A DNA stretch of 64,000 nucleotides from Allomyces macrogynus ATCC 38327 (taxonomy: Eukaryota > Blastocladiomycota > Blastocladiomycetes > Blastocladiales > Blastocladiaceae), in contig GG745342.1 in NCBI GenBank assembly GCA_000151295.1, forward strand, positions 749,109-813,108, written 5' to 3'. Made by a program: the position numbers and the translations under genes. Below are positions 53,916 through 63,351 of this stretch, in pieces. Below the pieces are notes generated by a model. It did no database searches and was not told the DNA's origin. It saw only the letters and a list, made by a program, of their open reading frames with translations. Numbering within the stretch: position 1 is the stretch's first letter; each line of letters begins with the position of its first letter.

Positions 53916-56076
53916 TCAGAGTCCCAGTACCGCCGCTGGCACGACCACATGCCGCTGCGGCATCCCTGTGGCCGCATCGCGCATCGTCTGCGCCTCGGCA
54001 TCGCGCGGCGGGTAGACTTGCGCGTGCGCGTCGCGCTTGTAGTGCGACGCGGCCGTTTGCGCGGCATGTGTCTGCTTGGTGCGCAAGTTTACGAGCATCA
54101 GCGCGCGTCGCCGCATTTCCCACTCGTTCCACTGGTAAGTCGCGTCGATGTTGCGGTCGATGATGTGCGTGTCGACTTGCGTGCCGACTTCGCACACGAG
54201 CGTGCGTTGGCCGAGCAGCGCTTGCCGGGTGAGTGCGTCGGCCTAGGCATACGAGCAGTCAAGATGAGTGAGCGGCGAGTGGTCGGCATGGTGAAAAGAG
54301 GTATTGTGACACGCACGTTTTCGAGAGCCCGAATCGATGGGAAGTACCCGTACAGCTGCAGGAGCTGCACGAGGCCCATGCGCTCGCGCGCCAGGTCGAG
54401 GACGCCCGTCAAGTACCTGCGGGGGGCCAGAGCAATCAGAATGAATCCCGACTTGCGCGGAGCAGAAGCAAAACGTACTGCTCGGGCGCCGCCGCAAACT
54501 GCTTGGCCTCATTCGGCGTGCGGAATGCATACAGTTTATCGCGGTACTTGATGACCCCATGGTTCCAATTCCCCGGCACAACCAGCCCAAGCGTCTTGGG
54601 CGCGACGAGCGACACAGGGCAGAAGCCGCCCAATTCCACCGGCAATTTTGCATACTGCGCCGTGTTCCCCGGATGCAGCACCTCCATGTCACACCCGGGC
54701 GCGCCCAGGTGCGGCCGGTGCCGCACTTTGGTCACTTCCGACTGCAGCGTCGCCGCGGCCGCGACAATCGCATCATCCGGCATCGGCGCGACCTCGACGG
54801 GCTCGCGCTGCGCCGCATCCCGGACGCTCGCCGGTGCCTGCGCGAGCAAATGGACCAGTTCGAGCCCCAGGACGTCGGTCGCGGTATTCTCGCTGGGCGC
54901 AACGGCGGCGCCGATCCCGGCCATGTGCACGGCCGACTCAAAGAGCGCGAGAGTATCGAGGATTCCACGGCGGAACGCGTCGAGAAACAGCTCGTCCTGG
55001 AACCCGCGCCAGAGCGCAGCCAATTCCATGAACCGTGGGTAGACGTGGTCGACGGGCACGGCGGCGCGCGCGCGGCACGCGGCCGCAAGGTCCCTCAAGG
55101 ACGCCGCCATCTTATCGTCGAGCGCGCGCAGCGCCGCGGACGATGCCTCAATCTGTTCGCGCACCGAGTCGAGGTAGATGAGCAGTTGCCGGTAAAAAAC
55201 GAGCGCGGTCGCCATGCGTGCGGAGACGTCGGGCGCGACGACGGCCGGTTCCGCCGAGAGGATCGCGGCCATGGCCTTGATTTTCAGTTCGGCGTCGGAG
55301 GTCTTTTCCTTGATGAGCGCGAACGCGTCCTTGATTTCGCGCGAGCACAGTTCCGGGATGTTTTCAATCTTGTCGCGGCTCGCCTTATTCACGTGCCGGT
55401 TGAAGAGCCGGATCCCGGAAACCAGTTGCGCGAGCCCGTTCAGCTGCCGCTCCTTGTCGGGCCGCGGCAGCGCGAGGAACGTCGCGACCTCGCCCTGCGG
55501 GAAGACGGATTCGAGCGCGACCGCGGCCTCGCGCGCGACCTGCACGTCGGTCGGGTTGCCCATGGCTGATTTCAGCAGGACGTAGCCCACCATCTTGCGG
55601 TAGAGAGTGTCGAGTGCCGCCGCCGACAGCATCCCCGCGGCTTTCCCGCCGCCGGACCCGGAGGGACTCCATTCGGTGATGTCGCGCAGGATCGGCGCGA
55701 CCGTGTTCTTGCGCGTGAGGTTCTCACGGTGCAGGTACTCAGCCTGCTGCGGGAACGTCGAGTCGAAGTAGACTTGCGCCTTGACCGTGATGGATTCTGG
55801 GTCGCTGTCGGCGGCCAGCTTGCGCGCGCAGAGCTCGACGAGCCGGTCGACGTCATCCTTGGCAAAGACGGCATCCACGCGGAACGCATGGTGCGGGTTG
55901 AGCACGGCCGCGCGCACGACAAAGGCTGTGAGCGTGTCGGAGACGGTCGCGAGTGGGCCCGTCGACACAGCGCCAGCGGATTGCCGGATGGCAGCGACGC
56001 GAGAGGTGACGGACTTGAGGATGTGCCGGACGACGGCTTCGTCGGAGGTCGCGGTGCCGGCGGTCGAGTACGGCAT
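53916..56076 (-). CDS. CFAP206: CFAP206 (radial spoke/central pair interface protein)
   Basis: Exons 54479-56076, 54317-54416 and 53916-54242 on the minus strand; 674 residues, phases consistent. CFAP206 sits at the base of the third radial spoke and projects toward the C1d part of the central pair. Matches along the animal protein: LTAFVVRAAVLNPHHAFRVD, ITVKAQVYFDSTFPQQAEYL, LYRKMVGYVLLKSAMGNPTD, AALES with SVFPQGEVATFLALPRPDKE, LVSGIRLFNRHVNK, GFCPVSLV with LGLVVPGNWNHGVIKYRDKLY, QWNEWEMRRRALML, and QVYPPRDAEAQTMRDAATGM near the end. The domain order and length (human about 620) agree. This is a strictly ciliary protein, supporting a zoospore-forming organism. Confidence 0.95.
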
Positions 56077-56402
56077 GGTGGTTGGGTGACGGGCGGGGTT
56101 CTTGAAGGGCTAAAGCGGCAGGCTCTTGTTGGATCACGGCAAGTTCGCCGTGGAGGCCAGCGGCGGGCAAGTGGCGGCTGTCGAACGTCGCCAAAGCCAA
56201 AGAGCTTTGTGCGAGAATTGCAGCAAGTCGGACACAATCGTTACGGTCGGAGGTGGTGCTCGCATCAAAAGGGGAGAGCAGTCTTGCACACCTGTGATCG
56301 CTGTGGACACCTTTATCATCCTCTTCCGGCTGCTCCCTCCTCTGTCACGACTACTGCCTGCGTGGCGCCAGAACTGACGTCTATCCACTCTCCTCCCCTC
56401 GC
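56077..56402. other. Intergenic region between CFAP206 and a DUF707 gene
   Basis: About 325 bp. It holds the promoter of CFAP206 and the 3' end of the DUF707 gene transcribed toward it. No gene is seen. Confidence 0.45.
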
Positions 56403-58017
56403 CTACACCACGCGTACATGCCACCACGGCACCGCCGTCAACACAACCCCGTCCACCTGTTCCAAACACTCGCCGCGCGTTTGCATGTCCCTCGGCACCA
56501 TGTCGCGAAACGCAACATAATCCTTGTACATGTCCCGCTTGCCCCACAACTTGCACGCCGTGATACTCGCCCTGCCCTCTTTCGTGTTGGGCGACGCCGA
56601 CCGCCGCACTTCTTCGCACCACTCGCGAAACTGCTTCTGCGAGGCCTTGAGCTCTTGTCGTTTCTGCTCCTCGTCGCCGACAAATGTCTTGGTGTCGAGG
56701 TGCTTCATCGGGTAGCCGTCGAGGATCGCGAACCGGCAGTACCCGAGACTGCCTACCGTGCGGGGTTGGCGGGTGGAGTGGGGTCAGCGGGCGGAGAGAA
56801 CGGGTAGGTGAGGAAAAAGAGGGGAGGGCAAGACGTACTGCACACCGGGTAGAAACTGTTATCGACGCCCCATGACGCCGACGTATCCCAGGGCGTCAAG
56901 GTCCATGCGCACGCGTAGGCGCCGCGCGAAATGACTGCAAATCGTTCTGCGTCAGCAACGGAACGAGCGGGCGATTCATGAAGGAAACGCCCAAAGCGTA
57001 CTCGGTGCCATCATTTCGACAAAACTAGAAGTGGAGAACGTGAGCCACTCCATTCCCCCCACTCCATCCCGCAAAACCCATCTAAACGTACTTTGCCCAA
57101 TGCCCGACCTCATTCCCCTCCACCCGCTCCTCAATCGCGCCTTGATCAAAATGCGTGCCGATCGTCAACGCCGGCTGCGCAAAATGCACATTGTATCGCC
57201 GCATCGTCTCGGTCGCATTGGCCGGATCCCACTCGAAATCCAAGACCATATCGTCGTCGAGCAACCAGACATAATCGTAGTGCAGGGCCACTTCTGGCGG
57301 AATAAACCGCTTCGCGTACCAGAACTTGGCCTGCCTTGCGACACGGATTGCCGTGACATTCGCGAACCACGGGAACTCGGACCAGTCCGAGTGGTCCCAG
57401 ATGAACAGCATGAACGCGAACCGATCGAGCCCGAATTGATGGACCAGCGTGTCGATCCGGGACTTGGCGGATTCGCCGACGGGTAACGCAACCAGGCCGA
57501 GCTTCCGCGGCGGGGTCGGGACGGGCGCTGCGGATGTTGCCGGTGGCGGCGGTGGTCGTGGCCATGCGCGGGAACGACCAGCCGACCGGGAACTTGCCGC
57601 TTGATCTGCAACAGCAGCACCAGATCGCACATGTTCGACGCCCGCGATCCGCGCGTCAAGGAACGCAAACGAGCGGTCGATGCGCGTGCGGTGGAAATGG
57701 ACGAGGGTATCAGGCACGTGGTCGAACGCGTCGTCGAGCACGTCCGGCGGCTGAACGCCGTTCTCGGGCAGTTCCTCGTCCAGCAGCGGCGGCGCCGGCG
57801 CGGCGAGTCGGAAGTTCGCCGCGACGAGCAAGACGGCGGCGAACGCGACGACGAGGAGCCACTTGGTCGTTCGCCGCGAGAGCCGCGACGGGTGACTGGT
57901 GGACAGCAATGAGAACGCGGCGCGTGGTCCTGCCCGGCCATGGAATTTCGGGTCGTCGTCGTCGGCGTCCATGGTGGCGACGCGGATAGTGGTGGCGCTG
58001 GCGTGCAGCGCGGTCAT
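56403..58017 (-). CDS. DUF707 family membrane protein (subfamily B, copy 1)
   Basis: Exons 57092-58017, 57002-57024, 56839-56934 and 56403-56752 on the minus strand; 464 residues from the ATG at 58017 (another in-frame ATG lies at 57973). A signal-anchor helix (KWLLVVAFAAVLLVAANF) precedes a stem and the DUF707 domain: LVALPVGESAKSR, FAFMLFIWDHSDWSEFPW, QAKFWYAKRFIPPE, YDYVWLLDDDMVLDF and FAQPALTIGTH. Exon 2 is only 23 nt and encodes FVEMMAP. Exon 3 gives ISRGAYACAWTLTPWDTS, and exon 4 LGYCRFAILDGYPMKHLDTK and an end at PWWHVRVV. The DDD motif recalls glycosyltransferase metal sites but the activity is unknown. It is the downstream member of a three-gene tandem array. Confidence 0.85.
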
Positions 58018-58339
58018 GGCGCGAGGACGGTCGCAGCTGGTGGTCGGAGGCGCGAGAAGAGAGAACACGGCGCGCACAGTGCGCTTGGTGCGCGCGTGGT
58101 TGACGACGCGGTCGGTTCGGGATGGTGGTGTTGAAGAGTGTTAGGAGCAGCAGCACCGTGCATGTCGGGTGGCGACAGCGCCAGTGTCAGCTGGGCGTTG
58201 CTGTTGGGCCAGGTTGTTGGTGGCGAAATGGAAAGCAACGTGCAGGACAAGTAACTGGGCAGTCAGCCTGGCGAAACAAAGGCCACGGCTGGCGACGCCA
58301 CACACCTCGACAGCCAACGTGATTGCGTCGGGGATACCT

Positions 58340-59237
58340 TGATCTCTCTCCATGCGCTGCTCAATCACCCCCTGATCAAAATGCTCGCCGACCGTCAACG
58401 CCGGCTGCGCAAAATGCACATTGTATGCCTTCATCGTCCTCGTCGTATTCACCGGACTCCACTCGAAATCCAAGACCATATCGTCGTCGAGCAACCAGAT
58501 TTAATCGTAATGCAGCGCGACTTCCGGCGAAATATACCGCTTGGCGTACCAGAACTTGGCCTGCCGCGCAACCCGAATCGCCGTCACTTGCGCAAACCAT
58601 GAAAACTCGAACCAGTCGGAATCGTCCCAGATGAACAGCATGAACGCGAACTGCTCGAGCCCGAATTGATGGACGAGCGTATCGATCCGGAACTTGGCCG
58701 ATTCGACGACGGGGATCGCGACCAGACCGAGTTTGCGCGACGGTACGGGGACGTGGTCGACCTTGCGCGCGGTACTGCCGTCGTTGTTGGCGGCGTCCGA
58801 CATGGACGCACTAGTGAATTCCGGCTCCAATTCGACGATCCGCGGCTCGAGAAACGCGAATCCCGGGTCGATGCGCGACCGGTAATAGTGGATCTGGTCG
58901 TGCGGCACAAGGAGCGCCGGTGGAGCCGGCACGGGGTCGTCGTCGTCCAGCTCTGGTGGTGTCGCGTGGTGCCGCGCGAGTGCCGCGAGCAGGAACATGG
59001 AGGCCGCGATCAAGATGAGCCAAGTCGGGCAGCGGCGTGAACGGTGAAAGCGCAATGAAGGCTTGGCGAGCGAATTGCGGAGCGCGCGCGGTGGACGGAA
59101 GGCGGGGCCGAAGTAGACAAAGGCCGATTCGTCGGTCGCGAGTAGCGCGGCGGGTCCGGTGGTTGCGGGTCGCGCGTGGATTTTCGGGTCGTCGTAGTCG
59201 TCGAGGAGGTGGACGCGGCGGCGCGGAGAGCGGGCAT
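58340..59237 (-). pseudogene. DUF707 pseudogene (subfamily B, copy 2)
   Basis: It lies between two intact copies and is clearly homologous to their first exon: KLGLVAIPVVESAKFRIDTL, FAFMLFIWDDSDWFEFSW, RQAKFWYAKRYISPE, HYD, then a TAA stop at 58501-58503 where the other copies have a Tyr codon, then IWLLDDDMVLDFEW and FAQPALTVGEHFDQG. The ATG at 59237, equivalent to the start of copy 3, is out of frame with the domain, and no other in-frame ATG is present. Homology stops near 58340; the microexon and exons 3 and 4 are missing. Three independent lesions make a functional product unlikely. Confidence 0.85.
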
Positions 59238-59663
59238 GGCGATGAACGTCGAGGTGCGCGTCGGTGGTGGTGGTGACCGTGGTGGTGCTGGTGCGGGCAA
59301 GAGGGGTGCAGTTGAGAGCGAAGAGAGAGAAGACGCGCGCGACAGACCAGCACCGCGCGATGCCGCTGTTGCGCGCCCATGTTCTTGCATGCCCCGCGCG
59401 CGCCGTGGGCCGGTCCGCGGAAAGGGAGCCATGCCGCGGGCCGGTGCGCGTGGAGTTGAGCGTGAGAAGGTCGAGTCTGGAGCGTGTCCGACCAGCAGGA
59501 GTGGAGCTGATCGACGGTGGGGATGTGCAGACGGCGAGACGCGAGACGCCGCGCGTGCTGGCAGCGGGCGCGCGGTCGCCGTTCGGACCATGGACGAGAG
59601 GCAACGGACTTGATCATATTGCAATACCCTCTCCTCCTCTCCGCGCCCGTCCCTTGCCACTCC
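59238..59663. other. Spacer in the DUF707 array
   Basis: About 425 bp between the pseudogene and the 3' end of copy 3. Open frames here have no recognisable content. Confidence 0.4.
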
Positions 59664-61381
59664 CTACACGACGCGCACATGCCACCACGGCACCGCCGCC
59701 ATCTCCCCCGTCGGGTCTTCGAGACACTCGCCCGCGCGCCCAACATCCCTTGGCACCATTTGGCGGAACGTGACGTAGTTGCGGTATGGGTCGCGCATCG
59801 CCCACCGGCGGCACACGTCGAGCGCAAACTTGTCCTCTTTCGTCTCGGCCGCGGCCGTGCGCAGCACTTCGGCACACCAGCTGCCAAACTGCTTTTGCGA
59901 CGCGTTCAGTTCGCGGATTTTCTGGTCGATCCCGCCGACAAAGGTTTTCGTGTCGAGGTGTTTCATCGGGAAACCGTCGAGAATCGCGAACCGGCAGTAG
60001 CCGAGGCCGCCTGGGGGGGGGGGGGGGGGGAGAGAAGATTGGGGGTGAGACGGCGGCGAGGTGGGGGGCCTGAGGGCCGGTGAAGTGGGTGGAATGGGTG
60101 GCGGCGGCGAAGTTAGTGAGGAGGTGGGAGTAGGGACGTACTGCACACGGGGTAGAAACTGTTGTCGAGACCCCAGCTCGCGGACGTATCCCACGGGGTG
60201 AGCGTCCACGCGCAAGTATACGCGCCGCGCGAGATGACTGTCGTGTCGTGAGAATGAGCGACGACGATGGCGCGATTCGGTGACACAGGCGCAGAACGTA
60301 CTCGGTCCCATCATCTCCACGAAACTATGGCAGAGTCGGACGTGTGAGGCCCCGGTTGTTCGAACAATGAGAAAGTAAAATAGTGAACGGACTTGGTCCA
60401 ATGCCCGATCTTGAACTTTTCCACACGCTCCTCGATCTTGCCCTGGTCAAAGTGCGTGCCCATGGTCAACGCCGGCTGTGCAAAATGCACATTGTACTGG
60501 CGCATGGCCGCGGTCGCGTTCGCCGGATCCCACTCGAAGTCCAAGACCATGTCGTCGTCGAGCAGCCAGATATAATCGTAGTGCAGCGCGACTTCCGGCG
60601 GAATGAACCGCTTGGCGTACCAAAATTTGGCCTGCCGCGCGACACGGATCGCTGTCACTTGCGCATACCACGGGAATTCCGACCAGTCCGAATGGTCCCA
60701 GATGAACAGCATGAACGCGAACCGGTCGAGGCCGAATTGGCGGACCAGCGTGTCGATGCGCGCCTTGGCGGATTCGCCGACGGGCACCGCGACCAGACCC
60801 ATTTTGCGCGGTGGTGTGGGCGGCGGTGCCAGCGGCTTAGGCGATGCCGAGACCGCAGTCCGGCGCCGCGATTGCGCTCTCCGCACGACGGCGGCAGCGG
60901 AGACGGTTGCTCGCGCGTCTGGTGTGGGAGTGGCCGTGATCGCGGGCTCGACGCCGGCGATGCGCGAGTCGAGGAACGCAAACGCCGGGTCGATGCGCGA
61001 CCGGTAGAAATGAATCTCGTCGTGCGGCGGGTGGTCACGCAAGTTCGGCGGACTGTCGAGATCCGACTCAATGAGGTCTCCGGCACCGGGCAAGGTCGCG
61101 CGCGCATTGCGGCGCGCGAGAGCCGTGATCAGGAAGATGGCAGCGGCAGCGAGCGCGAGCCAGGTCGCGGAGCGGCGCGAGAGACGGAACGACGAGGACG
61201 ACTGAGGCTTGAGTGGTGCGAGAGCAGGCGAGGTCGCGGCAATGCTGGGAAAGCTGGTGAACGCCGATTTGGCGGTGGCGAGGAAGGCGGCGGACCCGGA
61301 GGCGGTTGGGCGCGCGTGGACTTTCGGGTCGTCGGCGTCGGCGTCCTGGCCGAGGATCGGGTCGGCGCGAGCGGCGGCCAT
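59664..61381 (-). CDS. DUF707 family membrane protein (subfamily B, copy 3)
   Basis: Exons 60393-61381, 60302-60324, 60142-60237 and 59664-60010 on the minus strand; 484 residues. The start is MAAARADPILGQDADADD. A signal-anchor helix lies near residues 72-90 (WLALAAAAIFLITALARR). The DUF707 domain follows: MGLVAVPVGESAKAR, FAFMLFIWDHSDWSEFPW, YAKRFIPPEVALHYDYIW, LLDDDMVLDFEW and FAQPALTMGTHFDQG. The exon layout is identical to copy 1, including a 23-nt exon coding FVEMMGP. Intron 1 has a GTCCGT donor, and intron 3 has an 18-nt C run directly before its AG. The end, PWWHVRVV, is shared with copy 1. It shares a 413-bp divergent upstream region with the RXT3 gene. Confidence 0.87.
60013..60030. 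repeat. Poly-G/C tract, 18 nt, at an intron 3' end
   Basis: Eighteen G on the plus strand; on the coding strand this is C18 immediately upstream of the acceptor AG (60011-60012) of intron 3 of the DUF707 gene, serving as its polypyrimidine tract. The equivalent intron of copy 1 lacks such a run. Confidence 0.85.
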
Positions 61382-61794
61382 GTTGTTGTCGCGGCGATTC
61401 GCGCTGCGGTCGATGCGTTGGTGGCGGTCGTGGCGACCGCGGCTTGAAAAGGCTGGGCTACGAGGAGCGACGGCGCGCTGCGGCATCAAGCGGCGGGTGG
61501 GTGCGCGCGCGGCTCGACGGCGTGGATGATGCGCTTTCGTTGAGATGGAGCGCGGCACGCGCGCTCGCTCCGAGGCGGTGGTGGGAATCGGCCGCTCCGT
61601 GCGGACGCAGCGCCGACGCGCCGAGCGAGGCCGGCGTCTGTTCTGGTGCGCCGGCAGCCAGCCGGGAGACGCGGCGGGCAGCGGCGCGAGACAGGGGTGC
61701 AAGCCACGTGCCGCGCAGCGAGCCCGCAGTCGCGCGCCGTCGCCGTCGTGCTCTCGACCCGCACGACCGCGCGCGCAAGGCGCCCCAAGGCACG
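61382..61794. promoter_or_regulatory. Divergent promoter region, DUF707 copy 3 and RXT3
   Basis: 413 bp separate the two outward-facing start codons. Expected to hold both promoters. No clear motif could be supported. Confidence 0.5.
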
Positions 61795-63114
61795 ATGCCG
61801 ACCTCGCCGCCGCCACGGCAGCCACCGCCCGCACTGCCCGCCGCCGACCGGCCGCCCGCTGCCAGCGCCGACTGCGATCATGCCGCCGCCGCCGCCGACT
61901 CTTCAGCAGCGGCAGCCACCGCCGCCATGACCGCGCCGCCGCCCGCCAGCACCCGTGATGGCCCGATCCTCCCGCCTGGCGTGCGGCTCGACCCGTCGCT
62001 GCCACACCTGCTCGCCGCGCACGCGCCCGCGCACCTTGGCGCCTACCTCTACACGCCGTCCACGCTGCTCCCGCCGCTCGACCGGCACATCAACGCAACC
62101 TTGACCGTGCGCGTCGCGCGCGCCTTTCTCGCCTACGAGAACCCGCGCGTTCGCAAGCGTGCGGTCTGGGGCACCGGCATCTACACCGACGACTCGGACC
62201 TGGTCGCGATGCTGCTACACTCGGGTGCCCTCGCTCTCCCAGACCCTACATCCAACTCTCTCAAACCAAGCAGTGCCCTGACCGACCTCGATGTGACGCT
62301 GCGCGTCTACCCGCGGCTCGCACACTACCCGGGCTCGCTGCACCACGGCGTGCACTCGCGCGACTGGCGCCACCACGACGGCGTCTCGCTTGCCATCGAG
62401 GCCGTAACACCAGTTCCGCCACCACCGCCGGGCGCGCTTGTCACGACCGGCCGACGCGCGCGGAAAGCGCGGCTCAACGACGCGCTGCGGCTCTACAAGT
62501 GGACAACCAGAGCGAGACCCACGTTTGATGCGCCCGCGGTCGATGCGGTCGTCACGTTTGCACCGGCGGGCCATGCCGCGCTCGCATATCACCCGGCACT
62601 GCAGGGAATGCTCGCAAGCAAGTCGTTTTATGCGGCGTCGGCCGAGGACGAGTGCGTTTCTACGCCTTTAGCGGCGTCTCAGATTGAGATCTGCTCTCGC
62701 TGACCACCTGGAACGCGTCTCAGATTCCGCTTCTGCTACGCGGCCGCAACGGCCACCTACACCATCGAACACCGCCGCACCACACTCATTCCATACTCCA
62801 CGCCCGACCACGTCAAGGTCGTCATGACCGACGTGCCCTGGACCGCGCTCACGTTCCGCCCCGCTGGGATCAAGGTCGGCGCACGATCGAATGCGGATTT
62901 CACGCCACGGACCACGCGGAACGGTGCCCGTAGCGGTAACGACGACCTCGACAGCGTGCACGGCAGTGCCAGCGAGGACGACGACGAGGACGGCATGGAA
63001 CCGCGTCGGTCACGGCTTGCAGTGCGGTGCATGTATGTGTATTTTGACCGGCCGGGTGCAGAGGAGGTGGTGGGGATGAATGTGGATGGCGAGGAGGGGG
63101 CTGTGCGCATATAG
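61795..63114 (+). CDS. RXT3: RXT3-like subunit of the Rpd3L histone deacetylase complex
   Basis: Two exons, 61795-62651 and 62724-63114, phase 2, 415 residues from the ATG at 61795. After a Pro/Ala-rich N-terminus of about 65 residues, the Rxt3 domain reads LDRHINATLTVRVARAFLAY, RKRAVWGTGIYTDDSDLVAM, LHSGALALP, LTDLDVTLRVYPRLAHYPGS and SRDWRHHDGVSLAIEAV. The VWGTxxYTDDSD core and the following HSG are characteristic. A second block (LRLYKWTT, then FRFCYAAATATYTIEHRR after the intron) and VRCMYVYFD complete the fold, with an acidic insert in between. Rxt3 is a nuclear chromatin-repression subunit. A near-duplicate of the acceptor context (GCGTCTCAGATT) lies inside the intron about 30 nt upstream; only the second acceptor keeps the frame. 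Confidence 0.9.
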
Positions 63115-63351
63115 CCCGTGCGCGGCTCTGGAACACGAATTCGGTCGTTTTGACGGCATGCTGGGCCTGCATGGGGCTCTCTTTGCTGGCCTTGAGATAC
63201 GGTCAGCAACAGCAACAACGGGGAATGAAACAGTCTGGTCGAACTTGACCCTGCGCGCTCTCCACAACTTGGCCGACACGCCCACCCACTACATACGTCG
63301 GCGCCGTCCCCGCAAACCTCACCAACACGACCCACCCATGAATCTCACAAC

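Noticed and set aside
58501..58503. Stop-codon read-through or an alternative genetic code for TAA
   Set aside because: Many other genes in the window end in TAG, TGA or TAA normally, and this locus has two further lesions.
60311..62005. Extension of the DUF707 frame upstream past 61381 and the plus-strand frame from 61306
   Set aside because: The sequence between 61381 and 61795 is Arg/Ala-rich shadow reading on both strands; the first good Met codons at 61381 (minus) and 61795 (plus) give sensible N-termini.
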